The notes beneath the pieces were generated by a model. It made no database searches, was not told the origin of the DNA, and saw only the letters and a program-made list of their open reading frames with translations. 64,000 nt of DNA from Allolobophora icterica. Its lineage: Eukaryota > Annelida > Clitellata > Crassiclitellata > Lumbricidae. The stretch covers positions 71,462,390 through 71,526,389 of the forward strand of contig OY744604.1 of NCBI GenBank assembly GCA_963556255.1. The letters run 5' to 3'. Each line of letters opens with the position of its first letter. Position 1 is the stretch's first letter. The translations under genes were made by a program, and so were the position numbers. This document shows, in pieces, positions 44,190-54,043 of the stretch.

Positions 44190-45467
44190 ATGGATAAGTT
44201 GTCGGTAGGGAAAAGAGTGAGGGTGCAGAACATGCCCCATCACAGACTAGTCGCATATCTGATAAAGATGGGACTAAGAGAGGAGGAATTGGATTCCATG
44301 AGTATGGACCAGCTCCGAGAGGCTAGTGCTGAAATAATTGTTTCTGGGCGGGAAACCCCGCCAGAAGTAAGTGAGGAAGTAAGCGCAGGTAGCCTAGATA
44401 GCAGTATTAGCTCGGCATTGCTGATGCAGCTAGTCGAGCCAAAACGATTAAAATACCGGTACGAGAAAGAGGAAGTAAAGAGACTCAGATGGCTTGAGGA
44501 GAAGCAGGCTGAGAAGCTCAGGCTGCTGGAGGAGAAGCAGAGGAGGGAAGAGAAAGAGGAAGCGGAAGGACTGAGGAAGGAAGTAAGTGAGGAAGTAAAC
44601 ACAGGTAGCCTAGAAGGCAATATTAGCTCGGCAGTGCAAATGCAGCGGGTTATGTCAGAACTAATAAAATACAAGAGAAGAGAAGCGGAGAGAGCGGTGA
44701 GGAGAAGCAGAGAAGAGAAACTCAGGCTGCTCGAAGAGAGACTCAGAGTGCTAGAGGAAAAGCAGGCTGAGAAGCTCAGGCTTCAGGAGGAGAAACGGAG
44801 GAGAGAAGAAAAAGAGGGAGCGGAGAGATTGAGGAGAGAAGAAAAGGAGGAAACAGAGAGACTCAGAATGCTAGAGGAAAAGCAGGCTGAGAAGCTCAGG
44901 CTTCAGGGGGAGAAGCAGAGGAGAGAAGAGAAAGAGGAAGCGGAAAGATTGAGGAAAGAACAAAAGGAGGAGGCTGAGAAGCTGAGGCTTCGGGAGGAGA
45001 AGCAACGAAGAGAAGAGAAAGAGGAAGCAGAGAAATTAAGGCTTCAGGAGGAGAAGCAGAGGAGAGAAGCGAAGGAGGAAGCGGAAAGACTGAGGAAAGA
45101 AGAGAAGGAGGAGGCTGAGAAGCTGAGGCTTCGGGAGGAGAAGCAGCGAAGAGAAGAGAAAGAGGAAGCAGAGAAATTAAGGCTTCAGGAGGAGAAGCAG
45201 AGGAGAGAAGAGAAAGAGGAAGCGGAGAAACGGAGGAGAGAAGAGAAAGAGGAAGCAGAAAAATTAAGGCTTCAGGAGGAGAAGCAGAGGAGAGAGGAAA
45301 AAGAGGAAGCGGAGAAACGGAGGAGAGAAGAGAAAGAGGAAGCAGAAAAATTAAGGCTTCGGGAGGAGAAGCGGAGGAGAGAAGAAAAGGAGGAGGCGGA
45401 GAAGAGAGAAGGAAGTCCGAGAGGAAAGGGACGCAGAGAGGAGACTCAGAGACGAAAGGGACTATAA
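44190..45467 (+). CDS. Gag-like protein with long charged coiled coil, 425 aa
   Basis: ATG at 44190. The N-terminus (HHRLVAYLIKMGLREEELDS, then MSMDQLREA) is a short SAP-like helical block known from the N-terminus of some animal gypsy Gag proteins. From about residue 90 to the end the protein is a coiled coil of repeats such as EAEKLRLQEEKQRREEKEEA (roughly ten units), coded by an imperfect 45-90 bp tandem repeat. No zinc knuckle. The real Gag capsid region follows in another frame at 45493. It may still make particles or be a truncated Gag; the intact frame suggests recent use. Confidence 0.65.
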   Translation: MDKLSVGKRVRVQNMPHHRLVAYLIKMGLREEELDSMSMDQLREASAEIIVSGRETPPEVSEEVSAGSLDSSISSALLMQLVEPKRLKYRYEKEEVKRLRWLEEKQAEKLRLLEEKQRREEKEEAEGLRKEVSEEVNTGSLEGNISSAVQMQRVMSELIKYKRREAERAVRRSREEKLRLLEERLRVLEEKQAEKLRLQEEKRRREEKEGAERLRREEKEETERLRMLEEKQAEKLRLQGEKQRREEKEEAERLRKEQKEEAEKLRLREEKQRREEKEEAEKLRLQEEKQRREAKEEAERLRKEEKEEAEKLRLREEKQRREEKEEAEKLRLQEEKQRREEKEEAEKRRREEKEEAEKLRLQEEKQRREEKEEAEKRRREEKEEAEKLRLREEKRRREEKEEAEKREGSPRGKGRREETQRRKGL

Positions 45468-46049
45468 CTTAAGGCATTCGGTCGTAGGACGAATGAAAAC
45501 GTATAATGAAAGCTTGCGAGGACTCTTACCGAGATTCCCAAGCGACCATTCGCAAATCCCTGGTTTCTTTGGACATTGTGAAAGGTTATTCGACTCTTGC
45601 GCTGTCCCGGACGACCTACGAAGCAGATTACTCTTGACCTGTCTAGATAATCATGCCAGAACTGAGACAGCCAGAATTCTCACTGACTTGACCCAGAAAT
45701 CGGTGCCTGCTAAGATACCCTGGCGAGCTGAACACCAAAAGGCGCTAGATAAACTTACGCACGATTTGAATAACGCGGTATGTTTGCAGACAATTGACTA
45801 CGGCAGAGAGTTTGGTCTATCGACTGACGCTTCAGACAAAGCAGTCGGTTGCTGCTTATTCCAAATTCAAGACGATGGAACAGAACGGCCAATATGTTTC
45901 GCCAGTTCTAAATTAGATGCTACGCAAGCGCGTTGGTCCACTGTGGAACGCGAAGCGTATACTGTGATTTTTGCGTTGAAGAAGTTTAGGAATTGGATTT
46001 TTATGTCAAGGACCACCCTCTATTCTGATCACAACCCCTTGACTTTCCT

Positions 46050-46751
46050 GGTAAACGGACACTTACCCCCCTGGACATATTCCCCCGGACAGTTTCCCCC
46101 CCCGGACAGTTTCCCCCTGGACAATTTCCCCCCCATACTAGGACATTTCCCCCCAGTGCAACATACACAAAGCTTTCTGTTTTAATGATCAAAACATATA
46201 TACATACATGCATACATAGTTACATGCATACATGCATGCATACATGTTTGCATACATGCTTGCATACATACTTACATACATACTTACATCCATGAATACC
46301 TACATGCATGCATACATACATACTTGTATACATGCTTACATTCATGCAAACATACATGCATACATACATACATACATACTTACATAGATACTTACATGCA
46401 TGCATACATACATGCATACATACATACATATATACATACATACTTACATACATACTTACATACATGCATGCATACATATATACATACTTACATACATACT
46501 TACATGCATGCATACATACATGCATACATACATATATACGTACATACTTACATACATGCATACATACTTGCATACATACATGCATATATACACATATACA
46601 TACATACATACATAAATCCACAAAGGGGGAATTTGTCCGGGGGGGAAAATGACCTACCTAGATTCGGGGGGGGGAAGTGTCCGGGGGATAACTGTCCGGG
46701 GGGGAATATGTCCGGGGGGAAACTGTCCAGGGGGGTAACTGTCCGGCATTC
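46050..46751. mobile_element. Foldback-like element with GGACA-NTTNCCCCC repeats, 9-bp TSD
   Basis: Flanked by perfect GACTTTCCT (46041-46049 and 46752-46760). The ends pair as CGGACA(C/G)TTACCCCCCTG. Each side carries four to six iterations of GGACA..TT.CCCCCC, facing inward. The core is a (TACA)n microsatellite. A 9-bp duplication suggests a Mutator-like (MULE) or related mechanism; inference. Confidence 0.8.
46196..46620. repeat. (TACA)n/(TGCA) microsatellite
   Basis: Over 400 bp of TACATACATGCATACTT-type repeats inside the foldback element; ORFs are His/Tyr/Thr or Met/Tyr/Cys artefacts. Confidence 0.95.
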
Positions 46752-46887
46752 GACTTTCCTAACTGCTTCTACGCCCACAAGTGCTAAACCTGCGAGATTG
46801 GCTCTGGCACTCCAGGACTTCGATATTTCCTTTGAATATCGACCTGGATCGATGAATATTCCCGCTGATCTTTTGTCCAGACTATGA

Positions 46888-47080
46888 TTGAGGAGAGGGC
46901 GGACTACCATGTAAGGCACCGCGACAACTGTAAATAATAATTTCTAATTGTGCTGTTATTTTTGTAATTTTCATGGGAACGACGAGGACATGGTCTGGAG
47001 GAAATCAATGGAGGGAACGACATCATTCTCAGCCGGGAGGCGAACCAATGACTGGCTTTGTCCTCCCCCGGGAAGGGAGG
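46888..47080 (+). other. 3' internal region and polypurine tract
   Basis: Non-coding after RNase H. GGGAAGGGAGG (47070-47080) directly before the 3' LTR is the polypurine tract. Confidence 0.75.
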
Positions 47081-47797
47081 TGTCGCGTGAGGAGATCGAC
47101 GACAACGACGAGATGTCATTATCATCATGATGGAGTCGTCGTTGGCGGTCGAGATGGAATGATGACGGACGAAAGCCAGTCTCCACTTGGTCAACAATGA
47201 AGGCAGCGAGGCCGAGGTGTAATCGGACACCACACAGCCAAGGTGTAATAGGACACCTCGCGGCTAAGGTGAAACCAGACACCGCCCGCGCTGCAGGCGA
47301 GCGACGACCCGCGTCTCGAAGAGCAATCTGACACTAATTGGCGATAGTATGACGTGGGGAGGGGGCGGACCGACGGACGCTGGAGTTCCTACTTAACAGA
47401 AGGAAAAGGAGAATACGGGACTTGTACTACTGACGAGCGCGACGTGTGAACAGCGGTCGAGCGATCAACAGCGAGAGGAACGACCAGCGGCGGCAGAGTA
47501 AAGTCCGTCAGATTGAGAGACTGACGCGAAGAACGATCTGTAGTTAGGCTGTACGAAGCAACATTGAGATAGTCCGATTTAATATCTAAACGCTTTAATA
47601 CTACGTGGAAGCTCCCGTAGAGTTATTGTATATATTTGTTTCTTTAATTAAATTCATTTATTAATTAAACAAAGTTCGTCGTGAATCTTCTATAGAAAAG
47701 TTAGGCACGTTAAATAAAAGTGCAAGTAAAAGAACAAGCGAGTCGAGGGTCGACATCAACACACGGCAAACACACGACAGGCGACCTTCGAGCGACA
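47081..47797 (+). repeat. 3' LTR (717 bp)
   Basis: Matches the 5' LTR base for base by eye until the final 20 bp, which read GGCGACCTTCGAGCGACA in place of GGCCACATTCGATCGCGACA. Confidence 0.95.
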
Positions 47798-47937
47798 AAG
47801 GGCTAATCATTTTTTCCGGAAAATGAATCGAAATTTTTCGAATCATTACATCATTTTCGAATCGAATCGAATACCGCCTTCTTATTCGTTTTGCAATCGA
47901 ATATCGAAGCTTCGCAGGTCCATAATATATATATAAA

Positions 47938-48192
<255 letters not shown>

Positions 48193-48450
48193 TATAAGGG
48201 ACCTGCGATCGGAATGGAAATTACAGATGATAAACTGTCCAGATGTTCGTATACGTCAGGACTGAACTTTAGAAATCAACGTCTATGTACTATGTATGTA
48301 TGTTTATATGTGTGTATGCATGAATGAAAGCGTTAAGCATGTATTTGAGTGTATGTATGTACATGTGTACGTGGGCATGCACATGTGTACGTAGGCTTGT
48401 TTGTAATGCATGCATGCATGTACTTAGCCACTTAAAATGGCGCCTTTTGC

Positions 48451-48523
48451 GGGGTCCATAGAGTAGTGGTAACATAACTGGCGTGAAGTGCAGTAGGTAG
48501 CGGGATCGCCTCCCGTAGCCCTC
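48451..48523 (+). ncRNA. tRNA-derived SINE head
   Basis: GGGGTCCATAGAGTAGTGGT then AACATAACTGGCGTGAAGTG, CAGTAGGTAGCGGGATCGCC, TCCCGTAGC. An A-box-like TAGAGTAGTGG and a T-arm (CGGG ATCGCCT CCCG) are visible. A second copy lies inverted at 49819-49896. Both are too diverged for a working tRNA. Confidence 0.65.
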
Positions 48524-49084
48524 CCAAGGTCCACTCAGCCAATCATTCTCGAGATGGCGCGTTTGTGAAAATGACATGTAGGACGTGATGTGCGCCTTGC
48601 AAGGCTGCCGTATACAGTTAAATTCGACTCCTGTAATAACTTGTGATCATCCGTTCATATTGATTTGTAATCATGCGGCGTAATTGTCAGTTTGAAGATT
48701 TTAAACGAAGGTTATTATCATTTAGACAGCTGCTGCTTAAAGAGCTGTTTTTGTCAGCCTAAGTGGTATCAAAGTTACCATGAACAACAGGTTCATTCGT
48801 AAGAAACTATATTTCATAGAACTAGAAAACTATGTATGTCTGTCAGACGGTTTGCCTCTCTGTCTTGTCTCTGTGCTTGTCTATGAATCTGCTGGCATTC
48901 TGTCTGGTTGCCTGCCTGTTATGCAGCCCATAGATTTCCTTATTGACGCATACATTTAAGGAAACGTTTTATTTTCATACATTTGCTTTTAGTGAAATGT
49001 AACCTTATGTTTGTGATACCAGTTTTATTCTCTTCATCTTCTCTTTCTCTCCGCTCTGATTCTAAGCACCATTCACCTGAACCA

Positions 49085-49189
<105 letters not shown>

Positions 49190-49269
49190 GTGTTCGTCTA
49201 GGAATCTTGCTTTCTGTTCGGTGTCTGTAAATGCGATTTGAAACTGTCGATTTTCTTTTTATTGAGCAA

Positions 49270-49308
49270 AATGAATGAATGAATGAATGAATGAATGAAC
49301 GAATGAAT
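49270..49308. repeat. (GAAT)n microsatellite
   Basis: Short GAAT run. GAT-rich low-complexity sequence follows to 49580. Confidence 0.85.
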
Positions 49309-49584
49309 ATGAAGCTGGTGTACAGTTGATAATGAAGGTTATTGTGGTTATGTGGATGACGGTGAGGATGGTGAGGATGACGGAAGTTATGGTGGTTGAT
49401 GATGATTTTGATGATGACGAGGGTGAGGCTGAGAATGAATCTAATGTTCATGATTATGTTATTATAAACGCTGTTGATGATTCATTATGATATTGTTGCT
49501 CATGATGGTGTTATGGTGATGATGATGATAATAATAATAATAACAATATTATTAATAATAATAATGATAATAATAATAATCTTT

Positions 49585-49690
49585 TCTTTATTTAATCGCC
49601 TGCTAACAGCACTGCGCTGTACAGTGAACATACACATAGTAGAAACGGCAGTCACGCAGGGCGCCTTACATAAATGTGTACAGTAGAAGC
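49585..49690 (-). repeat. Retroposon 3'-end remnant
   Basis: Starts CTTTTCTTTATTTAATC (AATAAAG on the - strand), with GGCAGTCACGCAGGGCGCCT further in, related to 25325-25425. Confidence 0.4.
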
Positions 49691-49818
49691 ACATGATAAC
49701 AATTTTACAGGAGTCGAATATAAGTGTTTTTAACGGCAGCCATTAGGGCGCCATCACGGCCTACTATTCATTTAACCACCGCCGCCATCTAGCGAGTGGA
49801 AGGCTGAATAAACCTAAC

Positions 49819-49896
49819 GGGGTCTACGGGAATCGATCTTGCATGGTACCTACTGTTCTTCACGCCAGTGTGTTATCCATTACTCTACGGGACCCC
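49819..49896 (-). ncRNA. tRNA-derived SINE head, second copy
   Basis: On the - strand: GGGGTCCCGTAGAGTAATGG, ATAACACACTGGCGTGAAG, then ATCGATTCCCGTAGACCCC. Ends pair as a 6-bp acceptor-like stem, and GATCGATTCCC resembles a B box. It matches the copy at 48451. Intact tRNA function unlikely: the T stem is mispaired. Confidence 0.65.
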
Positions 49897-49904
49897 CCGT
49901 GGAT

Positions 49905-49930
49905 GTGGATGACGATGATGGTGATGATTG

Positions 49931-50005
<75 letters not shown>

Positions 50006-50069
50006 CGACGATGATGATGATGATGACGACGACGACGGTGATGGTGGTGGTGATGATGATGATGATGAC

Positions 50070-50167
<98 letters not shown>

Positions 50168-50190
50168 CGACGATGATGATAGTGGTGATG
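49905..50190. repeat. (GAT)n microsatellite
   Basis: Nearly 280 bp of GAT triplets; gives poly-Asp, poly-Met and poly-Ser ORFs, none real. The copy-2 counterpart (52898-52963) is shorter. Confidence 0.97.
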
Positions 50191-50488
50191 GTGATTCTAA
50201 CGAGGCCTTCGTCTTCAAGATCATGGGCATCATTCAGAACATGACAATATCCAAATCCAGTTCCTGTTTGTAACAGGGTGGCATTCCGGCATTCTGTTCA
50301 AGGCTCCGGCCTGAGGCATAAAAATAATCTTTGAATTCGAGTTGTAGCGGCTGTAGCCTATTGTAGAGTAGAGTCGTGTCAACTTCCTGCAGGCTGTGTG
50401 TAAGAAGTCAAATATTCCGCCACCTTAGTCCTTTAATGAAAATTGAAGCAAATTATCTCCCAAAATCGAAATTATACCATGGAATAAT

Positions 50489-50743
50489 TCAGAGGTGGTT
50501 TTTAGCGACATCTAGATATCGATAGTAGGACGTATTAAAGTCTCGATTGCCGAGCACCTCTTCCTGCGTCCTGTTGAAGATGAGTTCCTCTAGGCAGTCG
50601 AGAGCCAGAGGCTGGTAGTCCAGATGGAATTTATTGGCGATTAAATGTGGAGTGGCTGCCAACACAGGCAGGTCTCCGATGCCGAAGATGCAGATCCAGT
50701 GAACGAATTTTCCGTGACATGGCGAATTGCTTTGTTCCCATAT
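50489..50743 (-). CDS. GCNT terminal exon, distal copy
   Basis: Terminal exon read on the - strand from 50743 (acceptor TTTTCATTTGCAG) to the TGA at 50489. 84 codons in phase 0, encoding CHGKFVHWICIFGIGDLPVL, HLIANKFHLDYQPLALDCLE and ELIFNRTQEE, the C-terminal signature of core-2-type N-acetylglucosaminyltransferases. It differs from the proximal copy at ten positions by my count, six of them amino-acid changing. It joins in phase to the main exon ending at 56318. Open frame, so it may be an alternative last exon of the gene; expression unproven. Confidence 0.8.
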   Translation of the reverse strand: MWEQSNSPCHGKFVHWICIFGIGDLPVLAATPHLIANKFHLDYQPLALDCLEELIFNRTQEEVLGNRDFNTSYYRYLDVAKNHL

Positions 50744-51390
50744 CTGCAAATGAAAACATAACTGAACTGAGGACAGATAACCAGTGCTTTGTTCTAGAAA
50801 CAAAGTTCCGGAACAGAACAATTATGGAAGGGCTAAAATCCCGAGAAAAACGGGATTCGGGGTTAGGAGGGGTCTCAATAAACACTAAAAACAGTTCACA
50901 ACACTGAAACTGAATGAAAATAACTAAATCGTTGTTTTCATCATTAAAGTAAATAAATTATTATTTAGTAGCTGAAAAAAGGCGCAGAAAAGCCTTTCCG
51001 GCTGAAAAAAAAACACTGGTAATAGCCTAGCTATTGAAACCTTGCAATGCTCGGCAATTTGGGGCAAATTGTTGCAACATTTCCCTTTGTATAGTTAAGC
51101 GTTTTGTAGTGTTTAGCTGTGTAGTGTAATATATAGTGTTGTTTATTGTAGTTCAATGCAGTTCTACTACATATTGCATTGTATTTTTTTTTTATTCTGT
51201 ACTCTGGAAACTTTTGTGGCGAAAGAATTGAATAGCTCTTCATTTCTACACAAAATCTTGTTGTGAAAATGCGGTTTTGGGAAAATCCCTCTCACTGCAA
51301 AAAAGTTTGGAGGACAAAGTGGAGGAATAGGTAGAGGAAGAGGTGGATGAAGAAGAGGAGGAGGAGATGAAGAAACAGATAACCCTAGTC

Positions 51391-52348
51391 CAGTGATATT
51401 TTCGTTAACGAAAACTAAAATTAGAAGTAAAAATAAATGATTTCGTTAACGAAAACTAGAAGTAAAAGTAGGAATTATTTCAGCAGAAAAAACGAAATTA
51501 GGAATTGAATTAGAAATTATTTGCCGAACTAAAATTATGAACGAAATTAACAATTATTTTAAGAAGTAAAATCATTTTACTTCTTGTGGTGCTTAACTTA
51601 AATTGAGATGAAGGAGAGTAAAATTGCACGTGATCCAAACGCATAATCCATTGGAAAACTTTGGTGATATGAAGTCCCTGCGCATACCATTCATTTTTCT
51701 CTTTGGTCTTCGTTGTCTAAATAGCCTATAGTTTGTCTCTCTTGCATACCAAGGATTCTAGCTTGCGTACCAAGGACCTTTTAGCCTATACAAGAAGGAA
51801 AAGAGCACTAATATAGAATCCTTGCTTGCGTACTAACGACCTCAGTTTCATACGCCATTTTTTTAAATATAGGTTCGATCGTTAAATTGTAAAATTATGA
51901 GTTTATCGAGAATGTTGGCTGGAAGGAAGCGAGATAGGCCGCTTTTGGATTTTTCATTTTGACGAAGATGCAACAGATCTACATGCCAAGAACCAACTGA
52001 GAAAATCCCGGACTTTGTGGAACAGCACTTGCCAGAAAAAATAAAAGCATTACAAGTCTTGGGAGGGGAATAGTTGCTGCATTGCTAGACGTTCCACCCC
52101 TTGTTTTACTTCAGTTGTTTCTTTCAAATTTGGCGCGTTTTTGCATGCAAGCGATGCAAATTTTTACAGCGCGGAAATTAATAATTATTTGGAAAACTAA
52201 AATAAGAAGTAAAATTATTTGAGAACTAAAATAGGAATGAGAAGTAAAATTATTTGTGAAGTAAACTTAGAATTAGAAGTAAAATTCAAGAGCTCAGAAC
52301 TGAATTAGAACTGAATTAGGAATTATTTTTAGAAGTAAAATATCACTG
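51391..52348. mobile_element. hAT-like element with iterated AGAAGTAAAA motifs, TSD CCCTAGTC
   Basis: The ends CAGTGATATTTT and AAAATATCACTG are exact inverted repeats flanked by perfect CCCTAGTC (51383-51390 and 52349-52356). The left also has GTTAACGAAAACTA repeats; both ends repeat TTAGAAGTAAAA/GAATTAGGAATTA. It is 958 bp, non-coding, and lies between the two GCNT duplicates. Confidence 0.93.
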
Positions 52349-52896
52349 CCCTAGTCCTTAGACTCCTTACCCTAACCCTAACCCAAACACGCATTTGAAA
52401 TGCGATTGAACTGTGAACCGCGATTGAAGTTTTATTTGTAATCCTGTTATATTTCGTCTATCCGAGTGGAGCAATGAGTCTTTCGCATAGGCTACATGTC
52501 ATGAATTTATCATTCGAGGTTTTACTTACTCAAAACGGCGTTCCCCCGTCGGGTTTTTTTCCCTGCACGGAATAATTGCTGTTAATGCTTAAAAAGCCCG
52601 GCGCTCGAAGCTCAGTGGTCGCTTAATTGGATTTAGATTGTCTAATACACGAACAAACGGTTCTGGAAAAGGTGGAACTGAATGGTACGGGAGAGGAACG
52701 AATGGAATGGAAAAGGAGAAAAGATTAAAGGTGACGATAGCACGGAAATTACATGTAGGTTGATATGGAAATTATAGACGTGAAACTGTCCAGATGTTCG
52801 TATACGTTAGGGTTGAACTATATATGTGTCTTTTGGGTGTATGCATGTATGAAAGCGTTATGCATGTATTTGAGTGTATGCATGAACGTGTGTACG

Positions 52897-52897
<1 letters not shown>

Positions 52898-52935
<38 letters not shown>

Positions 52936-52963
52936 CGATGATGATGATGATGATGATGATGAT
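52898..52963. repeat. (GAT)n microsatellite
   Basis: GAT run matching the longer one in copy 1. Confidence 0.95.
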
Positions 52964-53261
52964 AACAAGGCCCTAACAAGGCCTTCATCTTCAAGATCAT
53001 GAGCATCATTCAGAACATGACATTACCCAAACCCAACCCAGTACCTGTTTGTAACAGGGTGGCATTCCCCATTCTGTTCAAGGCTCCAGCCTGAGGCATA
53101 AAATATAATCTTTGAATTCGAGGTGTAGCCTATTGTAGAGTAGAGTGGTGTCAACTTCCTGCAGGCTGTGTGTAAGAAGGCAAATATTCCGCCACCTTAG
53201 TCCTTTAATGAAAACATGAAGCAAATTACCTCCCAAAATCAACAATGCACCATGGAATGAC

Positions 53262-53516
53262 TCAGATGTGGTTTTTAGCGACATTTAGATTTCGGTAGTA
53301 GGACGTATTAAAGTCTCGATTGCCGAGCACCTCTTCCTGCGTCCTGTTGAAGATGAGTTCCTCTAGGCAGTCGAGAGCCAGAGGCTGGTGATCCAGATGG
53401 AATTTATTGGCGATTAAGTGTGGAGTGGCTGCCAACACAGGCAGGTCTCCGACGCCGAAGATGCAGATCCAGTGAACGAACTTTCCGTGACATGGCGATT
53501 TGCTTTGTTCCCATAT
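53262..53516 (-). CDS. GCNT terminal exon, proximal copy
   Basis: Read on the - strand from 53516 (acceptor TTTTTCATTTCAAG) to the TGA at 53262: 84 codons, phase 0, same length as the distal copy. It encodes CHGKFVHWICIFGVGDLPVL, HLIANKFHLDHQPLALDCLE and ends VAKNHI. Its acceptor is weaker (AAG rather than CAG). Nearest to the main exon, with an intron of about 2.8 kb (53517-56317) enlarged by two transposons. Confidence 0.82.
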   Translation of the reverse strand: MWEQSKSPCHGKFVHWICIFGVGDLPVLAATPHLIANKFHLDHQPLALDCLEELIFNRTQEEVLGNRDFNTSYYRNLNVAKNHI

Positions 53517-53633
53517 CTTGAAATGAAAAACATAACTGAACTGAGGACCGATAAATGAAAATAATCATCAGTGTGATGGGAGTAATTTTATAATAACCAG
53601 TGCTTTTTTCTAGAAAAAAAAAGGTTCCGGAAC

Positions 53634-54013
53634 CAGGGCTGTAGTGGTAAAATTAGAGGTGAGTACACGCTACTGGTTAGTTTTCCTAATCAAATTACAG
53701 GTGAGTATACGGTACAGAATTTTGTGAGTATACGCTACAGTATTTTGATGATATTCGTTTTATTGATTCACCAGATGACAAACCGCACCGTGGCTTACAG
53801 AAATGAGTCAAATAAGATAAGATAAAAAAAGATTTAACTAAAGTGTTTAGAACGTTAAGTTTTAAATTTGTTTTTGGCTTAGATGGTTTAAATACTTAAG
53901 TAAAGCCCTTGGATTTTAATATAAATAAATAAAAATATTTTGTGAGGTGAGTATACGGTCTCTAGAGGTGAGTACACGCTGTATACCCGCGTATATCCTC
54001 GACTACAGCCCTG
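53634..54013. mobile_element. 380-bp hAT-like MITE, TSD TCCGGAAC
   Basis: The ends CAGGGCTGTAGTGG and (reverse complement) CAGGGCTGTAGTCG are flanked by perfect TCCGGAAC (53626-53633 and 54014-54021). The interior repeats GGTGAGTA(C/T)ACG(C/G). The uninterrupted site is in copy 1 at 50807-50814. Confidence 0.95.
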
Positions 54014-54043
54014 TCCGGAACCGAACAATTATGGAAGCGTTAA

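Larger units (their letters stand above)
45493..46887 (+). pseudogene. Gag fragment fused to RNase H, interrupted by a DNA element
   Basis: ATG 45493 gives a Gag capsid start (LLPRFPSDHSQIPGFFGHCE), which passes within one codon run to RNase H (WRAEHQKALDKLTHDLNNAV, FGLSTDASDKAVGCCLFQI, TLYSDHNPLTFL). The gap removes the rest of Gag, protease and RT. The frame is then cut at 46050 by a DNA element and resumes at 46752 with TASTPTSAKPARLALALQDF and RPGSMNIPADLLSRL, ending at 46887. Integrase is absent. Non-functional as a polymerase. Confidence 0.85.
42944..47797 (+). mobile_element. Internally deleted Ty3/gypsy-like LTR element, TSD AAGGG
   Basis: LTRs of 719 and 717 bp, TSD AAGGG (42939-42943 and 47798-47802), a PBS and a purine tract. 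The interior has a coiled-coil Gag-like ORF, then a Gag fragment fused to RNase H; protease, RT and integrase are gone. A 702-bp DNA element is inserted in RNase H. The LTRs look identical except for their last 20 bp. A non-autonomous derivative that would need enzymes in trans. Confidence 0.93.
42030..47924. mobile_element. TCGAATC-rich DNA element split by an LTR retrotransposon
   Basis: The left end (T)AGGGACCTGCGAA and right end (reverse complement (T)ATGGACCTGCGAA) enclose subterminal arrays of TCGAATCGAATC in both halves. The flanks are TA repeats, so the duplication cannot be read. The inserted LTR element (42944-47797) accounts for most of the length; without it the element is about 1.0 kb. 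hAT-like by architecture. Confidence 0.75.

Noticed and set aside
49819..49896. Functional tRNA gene
   Set aside because: T stem mispaired and anticodon arm unclear; the match to 48451 marks it as a SINE head.
49839..50273. Poly-Asp / poly-Met / poly-Ser ORFs
   Set aside because: Three frames of a (GAT)n microsatellite.
52358..52387. CCCTAACCCTAACCC telomere-like motif
   Set aside because: Only about two full units; too short to call an interstitial telomere.
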